A DNA stretch of 6,298 nt from Clostridia bacterium (GTDB taxonomy: Bacteria; Bacillota; Clostridia; Christensenellales; Aristaeellaceae), in assembly GCA_017469605.1 (NCBI GenBank), contig JAFUGB010000441.1:1-6298 (forward strand), written 5' to 3'. A program made the translations under genes and the position numbers. A model generated the notes under the pieces. The model saw only the letters and a program-made list of their open reading frames with translations. It made no database searches and had not been told where the DNA came from. Position 1 is the stretch's first letter. The number at the start of each line of letters is the position of its first letter. Of this stretch, positions 1-5,273 are shown in pieces.

Positions 1-128
1 AAGGTCATGGAGTGAGATGGACTGATGAAGGGCATAAAGTATTTGCGCACGCCGCCGAAATTGCGGTGATGCACTCGACGGTAAATAGCGTCTGTCACGC
101 CCTCCATGGGGGCAAAATACACGTTCAT
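1..128 (-). CDS. tRNA-dihydrouridine synthase family protein (N-terminal part, runs off left edge)
   Basis: Reading the minus strand from the ATG at 128 gives 42 uninterrupted codons, beginning MNVYFAPMEGVTDAIYRR and later containing the stretch YFMPFISPS. The APMEGVTD segment is the N-terminal FMN-barrel signature of Dus enzymes (typically APMAGVTD), and the spacing to the later FISP segment resembles clostridial Dus-family proteins as I remember them. These enzymes reduce specific uridines in the tRNA D-loop to dihydrouridine using FMN and NADPH in the cytoplasm. The catalytic cysteine region lies outside the window, so only the family can be named, not the DusA/B/C subtype. The start is set by AGGAG at 135-139, 6 nt before the ATG, with a good promoter just upstream. 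The gene is divergent from the radical SAM gene at 243. The fragment is too short for the usual ORF length cut-offs. Confidence 0.85.
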   Translation of the reverse strand, partial: MNVYFAPMEGVTDAIYRRVHHRNFGGVRKYFMPFISPSHSMT

Positions 129-161
129 TGGCAGCTCCTGTACAAAAAGATCGATATTTTT

Positions 162-190
162 ATTATACCATGGCGTCAGCGGCATGACAA
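162..190 (-). promoter_or_regulatory. SigA-type extended -10 promoter for the dus-family gene
   Basis: On the minus strand a perfect -10 TATAAT lies at 167-162 and is preceded by TGG, giving the extended form TGGTATAAT. The -35 TTGTCA (5 of 6 to consensus) lies at 190-185, with a 17-bp spacer. The predicted start point near 155 would leave a leader of about 27 nt carrying AGGAG before the ATG at 128. The -35 hexamer overlaps the -35 of the divergent promoter by five bases. Confidence 0.8.
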
Positions 191-212
191 CCGGCGCATG
201 ATCTGTTATAAT
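184..212 (+). promoter_or_regulatory. SigA-type extended -10 promoter for the radical SAM/L,D-transpeptidase pair
   Basis: The -35 ATGACA (5 of 6 to consensus) at 184-189 and the perfect -10 TATAAT at 207-212 are separated by 17 bp. TGT just before the -10 gives the extended form TGTTATAAT. The predicted start near 219 leaves a leader of about 24 nt with AGGAG at 232-236, 6 nt before the ATG at 243. This leader is too short for a riboswitch, so regulation would have to act at initiation. The -35 is shared with the opposing promoter. Confidence 0.8.
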
Positions 213-242
213 GGAACGGAAACGACAGGATAGGAGCATTTT

Positions 243-1367
243 ATGAAGATATCCAAGAAAGACGCGCTGCTGTGGTTCCGCTTCTTTGCCGCGCTGCCGG
301 AGGATGAGGATATCCTTCCCCATCAGCAGGAGATCGTATATGCCGCCTTTGCGCAGATCGAGCGCGCGGTCAATGGGAAAATCCGGCAGGCCGCCGCCCA
401 GATCAAGGGACTCAAATCGCTTCATGACCGCACGTATTATGTGGGCCCCGATGAAAAATTCCCCCGGGGATGCAAAAGCTGCCTGCTGGGCACCGGGCTT
501 AGCGCCGTGCGCAAAACCAACAAATGCAATATCGAATGCCCTTTTTGCTATAATTACGGCGAGTTGGACTGCCAGCCGCCCATTGGCGAAGGCATGTGGG
601 AAATCGGCGGCAGCAAGTTTTACGAGGAGGACATCGACCTGCTTTTGTCCATCCAGAAAAAACCCACCGGGATCGCCTATGTGTACTTGGAGCCCTTTAT
701 GGAAATCGACCAATATTACGGCGTGATCGCCAAATTCCGTGCGGTGGGCGTGCACCAGCATATGTATACCAACGGTACGCTGGCCAACGAGCAAAACCTG
801 CAAGCCCTGGGCCGGGCCGGGCTCAACGAGCTGCGTTTCAACCTGGGCGCCACAGGCTGTGCTGACGCCGTGATCGAGCATATCCGGCTGGCCAAGCGGT
901 ATATTCCTTACGTGGGCATTGAAACGCCCATGACGCCGGATTTCCTGGATCAATTCAAGGCGAAGAAGCGGAAAATCCTGGATACCGGACTGGATTTTAT
1001 CAACTGCGCCGAGCTGCACCTCAATCCCAATAATATCGATAACTACGCGGGCGAATCCATGTATATTTCCCGTCAGGGGTATGTTTCGCCCATCTGGAGC
1101 CGCCAGATCACGCTGGAAATGATGCGGATGGCGGATGATGAGCAATGGCCCATCGTGGTGCATGATTGCAGCAACCGCACCAAGTTCACCCGGGATCTGA
1201 ACCTGAAAGCCCATGAGGGGGGATGGTTCGGGGCCAGCGATTATGCCTGCGAGTTCCCCGTAACTCCCTATGCCGCCTTCCTGCCCACGCTGGAGGATGA
1301 CAGCCTGCCCTTCCTGGAAGAAGAACCGTTGCCCTATGGCTACAATCCGGGAGATATTGTGCTGTGA
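243..1367 (+). CDS. radical SAM protein of unknown substrate
   Basis: A 374-residue cytoplasmic protein with the canonical radical SAM CX3CX2C motif at Cys95, Cys99 and Cys102 (KCNIECPFCYNYG), which binds the [4Fe-4S] cluster that cleaves S-adenosylmethionine to a 5'-deoxyadenosyl radical. Other barrel landmarks are LEPFMEID (149-156) in the place of the GGEP strand, MYTNGTL (174-180) and LRFNLGAT (197-204). A second CxxC, Cys77 and Cys80 in GCKSC, sits 15 residues before the motif, and further cysteines lie at 110, 206, 255, 309 and 336, so an auxiliary metal site is possible. No SPASM-type cysteine cluster was recognised at the C-terminus. I do not recognise a characterised subfamily, and the reaction is unknown. 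The start is fixed by AGGAG 6 nt upstream and the strong promoter at 184-212. The stop overlaps the GTG start of the next gene by 4 nt, indicating coupled translation with an L,D-transpeptidase. An enzyme-activase or RNA/peptide-modifying role is possible but cannot be chosen from sequence. Confidence 0.88.
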   Translation: MKISKKDALLWFRFFAALPEDEDILPHQQEIVYAAFAQIERAVNGKIRQAAAQIKGLKSLHDRTYYVGPDEKFPRGCKSCLLGTGLSAVRKTNKCNIECPFCYNYGELDCQPPIGEGMWEIGGSKFYEEDIDLLLSIQKKPTGIAYVYLEPFMEIDQYYGVIAKFRAVGVHQHMYTNGTLANEQNLQALGRAGLNELRFNLGATGCADAVIEHIRLAKRYIPYVGIETPMTPDFLDQFKAKKRKILDTGLDFINCAELHLNPNNIDNYAGESMYISRQGYVSPIWSRQITLEMMRMADDEQWPIVVHDCSNRTKFTRDLNLKAHEGGWFGASDYACEFPVTPYAAFLPTLEDDSLPFLEEEPLPYGYNPGDIVL

Positions 1368-1822
1368 AGCGCATATTGATTGAAAAGGAAAAGCGCCTGC
1401 TGACCGTTTACGACGGCCGGCAGGCGCTGATGCAATGCGCCGTGGCGCTGGGACGTGAGCCTGTTGGACATAAGCTGCGGGAAGGCGATGGAAAAACGCC
1501 GGAGGGCAGCTATTATATCTGTTTAAAGCGCGAAAACGGCAAATTCGGCCCGGCCCTGGGGATCAGCTATCCCTCGTTTGCAGACGCGGTCCGGGCAGTC
1601 GATGACGGACGGCTCAGCGCCGGGCTGCTGCCGCTGTTTGAGAAGGTGGAAAGGAAGGGGGAAAGGCCGCCCTGGGGATCGCCGCTGGGCGGTGAAATTT
1701 ATATCCATGGCGGCGGGACCGGCCGCGACTGGACGGCAGGATGCGTTGCCGTATCCAATGAAAACATGGCAAAGCTTTTTGCGCTTTGCCATGTGGGGGA
1801 TCGGGTGGAGATCAGTCGGTGA
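1364..1822 (+). CDS. L,D-transpeptidase (YkuD family), short form without signal peptide
   Basis: A 152-residue protein that is essentially only a YkuD catalytic domain. Residues 41-48 (GDGKTPEG) match the substrate-loop motif before the active site. The catalytic block runs from the histidine in IHGGG (His115) to the nucleophilic cysteine in DWTAGCVAVSN (Cys127). The family forms 3-3 cross-links in peptidoglycan or attaches proteins to it, normally outside the membrane. The sequence opens directly into the first beta strand (MKRILIEKEKRLLTVYDG), with no signal peptide or membrane helix, and an upstream extension is blocked by the preceding gene's frame. The start is GTG at 1364, overlapping the previous TGA as GTGA, with GGGAG at 1349-1353 ten nt upstream. 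Its last 11 nt overlap the 3' end of the opposing VanW gene. How it reaches the wall, or whether it acts on a cytoplasmic muropeptide, is open. The family call is firm. Confidence 0.92.
   Translation: MKRILIEKEKRLLTVYDGRQALMQCAVALGREPVGHKLREGDGKTPEGSYYICLKRENGKFGPALGISYPSFADAVRAVDDGRLSAGLLPLFEKVERKGERPPWGSPLGGEIYIHGGGTGRDWTAGCVAVSNENMAKLFALCHVGDRVEISR
1761..1794 (-). terminator. probable intrinsic terminator of the minus-strand operon, inside the opposing L,D-transpeptidase gene
   Basis: A perfect 12-bp inverted repeat pairs 1764-1775 (ACATGGCAAAGC) with 1783-1794 (GCTTTGCCATGT) around a 7-nt loop. Read on the minus strand, the hairpin begins 18 nt past the VanW stop codon and is followed by TTTTCATT, a short U-tract. 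On the plus strand the hairpin is followed by GGGGGA, so it should not terminate the plus transcript. The U-tract is modest, so efficiency is uncertain. Confidence 0.6.
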
Positions 1823-2819
1823 CCCGATACAGGGCGATAAAGAGAGTGCCATTCTGGGCCAGCGCTTCAAAGCGGATGGGGAAGGAATAATCGTTGCGGA
1901 AAATCAGGTCGATGGCGCGCTCGGAATTGCCCACCGCGGCATCCATGTCCAGCGGCAGGTAAGCGATGCCGCTGGGACCGTGGGAGGTATGATGGAGCAC
2001 GTTGATGCCGGGCAATTGGGCCAATACGTTGTACAGCGTGCTGGAAACCTGGCATACGCCGCCGCCCGGCCCAAGCCCCCAGCCGGAGTCCAGCAGCACA
2101 GGGCCTTTTACATAGTTCTTGTTGGCCAGGTAAGGACCGAAATAACTGTCATAATCGATGGTTTCACCGCTGGCAATGACGCGGCCATCCATATCCAGGC
2201 AGTTGACGCCAATGTTGATTTCTTTGCCGTGCACGCTTTCATCCTCAGAGCCCACCACATAATAGCTGGTGAAGGTGGCGATGGGTGCGTAGTCTGTGCC
2301 TGCCTCGGCATCGGCGCATACCGGCAGCAATTCGCTCAGCTTATTGGTATCGATATAGCCGTACTGCCGGTAATAGGCCACCCTGGCCCAGCCGCCGGAA
2401 AAATCCATCACCGAAACCTTGGCGCCGGGCTCGATGCGGGTCAGCACCTGCCTGTCCGATCCGGCCGCGTCATATACGGTCGCGCCGTCCGCGCCCACCG
2501 TGGCCACATATTGATAGAACACCACGCCCCAGGGCGGTGTGTTTTCCTTATCCAGGGCCTTCCCGGCGTTCAGGTAATGACGGGGAACGTAGCCTTTGGA
2601 CCTGCCCAGGCCAACGTAGAGCCATTCCGGATAAATGGCGTAAACGTCCACCGCATAGCTGGGATTGATGCGCCCCACCTGGGTGGATTCCTTGTTCATT
2701 TCAGCGTAAATGGGGGCGCTGATCTTGGCGGTAGCCGAATACAGGGGCTGTTCGGCGGCTTGGGCCGCGGCCACAGGCAAAAGCAGAACGATCAGCAGCA
2801 GACAGAGCATTTTTTTCAT
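1812..2819 (-). CDS. secreted VanW-family protein with two N-terminal SH3-like domains
   Basis: A 335-residue exported protein. Residues 1-22 form a signal peptide: MKKM, a leucine/valine-rich core, then AAAQAAE with a likely cleavage near AQA-A. Two SH3-like segments follow at about 25-85 (containing SKGYVPRHYL) and 105-165 (containing YGYIDTNKL), the type of repeat that binds wall peptidoglycan. Residues about 190-335 are a VanW domain, recognised from SGETIDYDSYFGP, the glycine-rich GPGGGVCQVSSTLYN (250-264) and the later LPLDMDAAV block. VanW was named from a vancomycin-resistance cluster, but its biochemical role is unknown, and nothing here argues for glycopeptide resistance. ATG 2819 is chosen over an ORF opening at 3023 because it begins the signal peptide and has GGGAG (2827-2831) 7 nt upstream. 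It overlaps the NUDIX stop as ATGA. It is the last gene of the operon and overlaps the L,D-transpeptidase 3' end by 11 nt. Confidence 0.92.
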   Translation of the reverse strand: MKKMLCLLLIVLLLPVAAAQAAEQPLYSATAKISAPIYAEMNKESTQVGRINPSYAVDVYAIYPEWLYVGLGRSKGYVPRHYLNAGKALDKENTPPWGVVFYQYVATVGADGATVYDAAGSDRQVLTRIEPGAKVSVMDFSGGWARVAYYRQYGYIDTNKLSELLPVCADAEAGTDYAPIATFTSYYVVGSEDESVHGKEINIGVNCLDMDGRVIASGETIDYDSYFGPYLANKNYVKGPVLLDSGWGLGPGGGVCQVSSTLYNVLAQLPGINVLHHTSHGPSGIAYLPLDMDAAVGNSERAIDLIFRNDYSFPIRFEALAQNGTLFIALYRVTD

Positions 2820-3316
2820 TGGTGTTCTCCCAAAAGTGCTTTTGTAATATCCTTTCCGTCCAGCAGGCAGCCGGCCAGGCTGCCGCCGGCGGCGTAAACC
2901 AGCTTTAGTGAAAAGCAGCCCTGCCGGGTTTGCAGCAGCGGCAGGAAGATGCGGTCGCCCTCCCACAGGGCAAGCTTTTCCACCTGCCCGATGGGCACCC
3001 AGCGCAATATGCCTTCCGGGCAATCGGCGCTGGGCTCGCCTTCGGCTTCCCCGGTATACAGGAAGGTCATTTCATTGCCCCAATCGGGCAAAATAAAGGT
3101 AATAACGCCGCGCAGCCGGGCGTTTTTTAATATCATGCCGGTTTCTTCCCGTACCTCCCGGGCAATGCATTCCTCGGGGCATTCGTTTTCTTCCAGCTTT
3201 CCGCCCACGCCGATCCATTTTCCGGCGTTCTCGTCCACTCGCTTTTTTACGCGGTTGAGCATCAGCCATTGGCCGTCCCGCTCAATATAGCATAGCGTAG
3301 TCAGCCGCATGGTCAT
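2816..3316 (-). CDS. NUDIX hydrolase, 8-oxo-dGTP diphosphatase-like
   Basis: A 166-residue cytoplasmic protein with a complete Nudix box (GX5EX7REUXEEXGU) at residues 39-61: Gly39, Glu45, then REVREETGM at 53-61 with the metal-binding glutamates Glu54, Glu57 and Glu58. The preceding WIGVGGKLE segment is usual for MutT-like members of Firmicutes. Such enzymes hydrolyse nucleoside diphosphates linked to another group, and the close group is often annotated as sanitising 8-oxo-dGTP. The substrate cannot be read from the sequence. The first ATG at 3316 overlaps the upstream DUF896 stop as ATGA, while a second ATG lies two codons later. No strong ribosome site is visible before either, which suggests translation by coupling to the upstream gene. 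The 3' end overlaps the VanW start as ATGA. It is a housekeeping-type enzyme inside an otherwise envelope-directed operon. Confidence 0.9.
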   Translation of the reverse strand: MTMRLTTLCYIERDGQWLMLNRVKKRVDENAGKWIGVGGKLEENECPEECIAREVREETGMILKNARLRGVITFILPDWGNEMTFLYTGEAEGEPSADCPEGILRWVPIGQVEKLALWEGDRIFLPLLQTRQGCFSLKLVYAAGGSLAGCLLDGKDITKALLGEHQ

Positions 3317-3522
3317 TGCTTCTGCTTCTGCTGAAGCTTTACCTTGGTGCCGTCCTCATACTGGATGTAGGTGTTGTCCAGCTGCTGGCGAAAGCCCTCG
3401 CGGAAGTCCTTTAAATACTGGGCACGCAGCTCGGCCTGCTCCTTCAGCTCGCTTTCGGTCAGTCCGGTGGTCTTCTTTTTGCGGGCCAGTTCGTTGATGC
3501 GCGCAACCTGTTCTTTGGTCAA
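3313..3522 (-). CDS. UPF0291 / DUF896 family small protein (YnzC-like), TTG start
   Basis: A 69-residue, highly charged, probably helical cytoplasmic protein. Residues 9-49 (INELARKKKTTGLTESE, then ELRAQYLKDFREGFRQQL) match the conserved core of the UPF0291/DUF896 family, known from Bacillus subtilis YnzC. The molecular function is not established, although in Bacillus a member lies in the SOS-induced yneA region. The start is TTG at 3522 (the residue is still read as Met), overlapping the upstream stop as TTGA. AAGGAG at 3532-3537 stands 9 nt before it, and there is no in-frame ATG to use instead. The C-terminus ends in a KQKQKQ-type tail encoded by a short hexanucleotide repeat. Both flanking junctions are 4-nt overlaps. 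No SOS box was recognised nearby, so LexA control is not supported here. Confidence 0.9.
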   Translation of the reverse strand: MTKEQVARINELARKKKTTGLTESELKEQAELRAQYLKDFREGFRQQLDNTYIQYEDGTKVKLQQKQKQ

Positions 3523-4451
3523 TGCTGTTCGCTCCTTTTCTTATATCGCAATCCCAGCCATACGGGCACAGCCAGCAGCAGGGCATAGGGGATGTACAGG
3601 ATCAGGTTGTTTACGCTGCTCCGGTCGATCATAAATTCCAGTCCCACAATGGCGGCCACCAGCGCAATGCAGACACAAACGGCGGTGATCACTTCTTTTT
3701 TGCCGCATCGGGCAGCGTATATGACGAGGGACGCGGCAAACATCAGGGCAAACAGGATCTGCTGCATGCTGATAAAGCTGTAGCGCATGTGGCTGTCAAA
3801 CCGCAGGCTTTCCCAGAAAACCTGGGTGCAGCCCAGGATCAGCATGCACAGCAGCAGCGAACCCTTGTGCGTTTTCTTTTTCCGGAACCGGACTGCCAGG
3901 CCGATGCCCAGCGCGCCCGCCGTAACGGCTTCCAGCAGATAGGTGCGCAGGTACGCGTCATAGCCATCGCTTTGAGCCAGAAAGCTGCCTGCCAGCCACG
4001 CGGTGGTCAGCGGACGGCTGCGGCCCAGCAATTCGGTGCCCATTTCCGCCATGCGGGCCCATGCGATGAAAAACGGAACGGACGCGGCCGCCACATCCAG
4101 CACCCGAATCGGCGCGATGCGTTGGATACGCGCTGTGAGCCAGGCGGCCAGCGCCGCGCCCAGCAGCGCGCCTGCCATGGAAAAGCCGCCGCCCCAGAAC
4201 ATCAGCGTTCCCCGCAGGGAAAACATGCTGCGGAACCGGAAATCCAGCAGGCAGAAGAGCAGCCTGCCGCAAATCAGCCCCAAGGGGACGGATAATGCGG
4301 CGAAGAGCGGCGCTGTACCGCTTTTCAGCCCCTCCGCTTTGCAATAGCGGGCAAAAAAGACCAGCATACACGCAGCGCCCAGGGCGATCAGCAGGCCGTA
4401 AGCATAGCCGGTCAGCCCCAGCAGGGAAAAGGAAAGGGTTTCTTCAGTCAT
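3519..4451 (-). CDS. divergent prolipoprotein diacylglyceryl transferase (Lgt)-like membrane protein
   Basis: A 310-residue polytopic membrane protein with about seven Lgt-like membrane segments (near residues 12-36, 48-68, 83-107, 115-135, 167-187, 197-213 and 225-247) plus two extra C-terminal ones (about 253-273 and 283-302). The Lgt relationship rests on ordered matches to E. coli Lgt as remembered: PLGLICGRLLF to the GGRIGYVLF segment, GGFSMAGALLG (88-98) to GGMSFHGGLIG, ARMAEMGTELLGR (132-144) to GRLGNFINGELWGR, FWESLRFD (212-219) to VEFFRQPD, and FISMQQIL (226-233) to YISMGQIL. Lgt transfers diacylglyceryl from phosphatidylglycerol to lipobox cysteines. Arg133, Glu140 and Arg217 fit the conserved positions, but the position of the important E. 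coli His103 is Ala93, the signature Asn is Glu136, and the HPSQLYE motif is replaced. It may be a paralogue with another lipid-transfer role. The ATG at 4451 is 3 nt after the upstream stop, with GGAG 10 nt before it. Confidence 0.75.
   Translation of the reverse strand: MTEETLSFSLLGLTGYAYGLLIALGAACMLVFFARYCKAEGLKSGTAPLFAALSVPLGLICGRLLFCLLDFRFRSMFSLRGTLMFWGGGFSMAGALLGAALAAWLTARIQRIAPIRVLDVAAASVPFFIAWARMAEMGTELLGRSRPLTTAWLAGSFLAQSDGYDAYLRTYLLEAVTAGALGIGLAVRFRKKKTHKGSLLLCMLILGCTQVFWESLRFDSHMRYSFISMQQILFALMFAASLVIYAARCGKKEVITAVCVCIALVAAIVGLEFMIDRSSVNNLILYIPYALLLAVPVWLGLRYKKRSEQH
3523..3537 (-). promoter_or_regulatory. strong ribosome binding site that decides the TTG start of the DUF896 gene
   Basis: On the minus strand AAGGAG at 3537-3532 is followed by a 9-nt spacer and then TTG at 3522-3520. 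It lies inside the end of the upstream Lgt-like gene. It is the best such site among the 4-nt overlap junctions, which suggests this small protein may be made at a higher level than its neighbours. Confidence 0.7.
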
Positions 4452-4454
4452 AGC

Positions 4455-5150
4455 TCATTTGCTCCATGCGGATGGATCAACGGTGGTGGCAAAATAAATG
4501 CAGTCGCTCTGGGTGCGCTCATTGGTGGCGGTCCGTCCGGTCTGGTAATAGCCGTCACCGAATACCATGGTGGCGGTATTGCCGCCGTCCAGATTAAAGG
4601 CTTCCAGACAGCCCAGGTCATACATGAAATCGGCCAGCTCCTGGTGGGTCACGCCTTCGGAATCCTTGTTGCGGCCCTCGGCCAGCACCAGCACGTAGCT
4701 GAGCGCGCCCATCTGGCCAATGGCCATGCGGGGTTCCTTGCCGTTGGGGTTGTAGCCATAGCCAGTATCGCAGGTCAGCAGCGTGCCTTCGCTCACCAGC
4801 GCCGGGCCAAAGGTAAAAGCGTTGATGATTTCATGGCCGGCGGCGCTGAAGGCTTCCAGCTTGTCCTTGTCGGATTTGATGAAGGTGTGAAAGTCGCCGT
4901 TTTCATCGATGATCAGGATGTCCTTCACACGGTTGGTTTTGTTGCGGATCTTTTGTCCCATGCGGTATTCGAAGCTGGTCTTGGCCGGATCGTTGGCGTA
5001 ATAATCCCCGCTGATGGCAATGACGGCGTTGTATTTTGCGGCCATGGAGGATACCAGCGAGGTTTTGCTGCTGCTCACCTTGGCGCCGGCAATGCCGGTG
5101 CGCAGCTGGGAAGCATCCTGGATCTCCACCCGTGCAATGCGCCATACCAC
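4455..5150 (-). CDS. C-terminal fragment of the NAGPA-family protein, possible re-initiated product
   Basis: The longest uninterrupted piece with a usable start after the in-frame TAA: 231 residues from GTG 5150, holding nearly all of the catalytic-type domain, including SGDYYAND (47-54) and NLDGGNTATM (186-195). AGGAGG at 5156-5161 precedes the GTG by 5 nt, so a product could be made. It would lack the signal peptide and about 40 residues of the folded N-terminal region, so a properly exported enzyme is unlikely. I read this as part of the interrupted gene at 4455-5447, not a separate gene. Confidence 0.5.
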   Translation of the reverse strand: MVWRIARVEIQDASQLRTGIAGAKVSSSKTSLVSSMAAKYNAVIAISGDYYANDPAKTSFEYRMGQKIRNKTNRVKDILIIDENGDFHTFIKSDKDKLEAFSAAGHEIINAFTFGPALVSEGTLLTCDTGYGYNPNGKEPRMAIGQMGALSYVLVLAEGRNKDSEGVTHQELADFMYDLGCLEAFNLDGGNTATMVFGDGYYQTGRTATNERTQSDCIYFATTVDPSAWSK

Positions 5151-5161
5151 GCCTTCCTCCT
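5151..5161 (-). promoter_or_regulatory. internal ribosome-binding site before GTG 5150
   Basis: Minus-strand AGGAGG at 5161-5156 is a six-of-six match to the anti-Shine-Dalgarno core, 5 nt before GTG 5150. It is encoded by Glu-Glu codons of the parent frame, so it may be coincidental. It is the first plausible re-initiation point, about 120 nt past the TAA. Confidence 0.4.
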
Positions 5162-5270
5162 CGATGGTTTCCAGCTGAACGGTGATGGAATCGTCGGCAT
5201 AGCCTTCCTCGGTGTAGGCATCGGGGTTGGGCGTCAGGCCGGGGGTAAAATCAATGGGCAGCTTGGCGGC

Positions 5271-5273
5271 TTA
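5271..5273 (-). other. premature in-frame TAA stop codon within the NAGPA-family gene
   Basis: The minus-strand reading is GAG TAA GCC at codons 58-60 of the 331-codon frame. Family-like sequence resumes immediately, without a frameshift. A single base change from CAA, GAA or AAA would create it. Confidence 0.8.

Noticed and set aside
170..185. Imperfect palindrome (ATGGCGTCAGCGGCAT) in the leftward promoter spacer as an operator
   Set aside because: The symmetry is only partial (ATG and CG on each side), and no regulator gene is nearby; too weak to call.
12..233. Plus-strand 73-codon open frame at the left edge
   Set aside because: It is antisense to the Dus-family start and runs through the divergent promoter region. 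It has no ribosome site and no recognisable protein features.
549..554. TATAAT on the plus strand inside the radical SAM gene
   Set aside because: It encodes part of the CYNY segment after the cluster motif and has no matching -35; coincidental.
2810..2817. Seven-T run (A7 on the minus strand) at the VanW start as a slippage or frameshift site
   Set aside because: It is accounted for by the ATG-AAA-AAA-ATG start of an ordinary signal peptide; no alternative-frame product is supported.
1812..2819. VanW gene as evidence of vancomycin resistance
   Set aside because: VanW domains are widespread in Clostridia wall proteins. No vanHAX, vanS or vanR-type genes are in the window.
1578..2897. Long plus-strand open frame (439 codons) opposite the VanW gene
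   Set aside because: It is a shadow of GC-rich coding on the other strand. The minus frame has a signal peptide, SH3 and VanW motifs, while this frame shows no family signature and no ribosome site.
3317..3334. TTCTGC hexanucleotide repeat at the DUF896/NUDIX junction as a phase-variation tract
   Set aside because: Only about three copies, and a 6-nt unit does not shift the frame; it simply encodes a Lys-Gln tail.
3522..4295. Plus-strand open frame (257 codons) opposite the Lgt-like gene
   Set aside because: Low-complexity Gln/His/Ala-rich translation typical of an antisense shadow. The minus frame has clear membrane helices and Lgt motifs.
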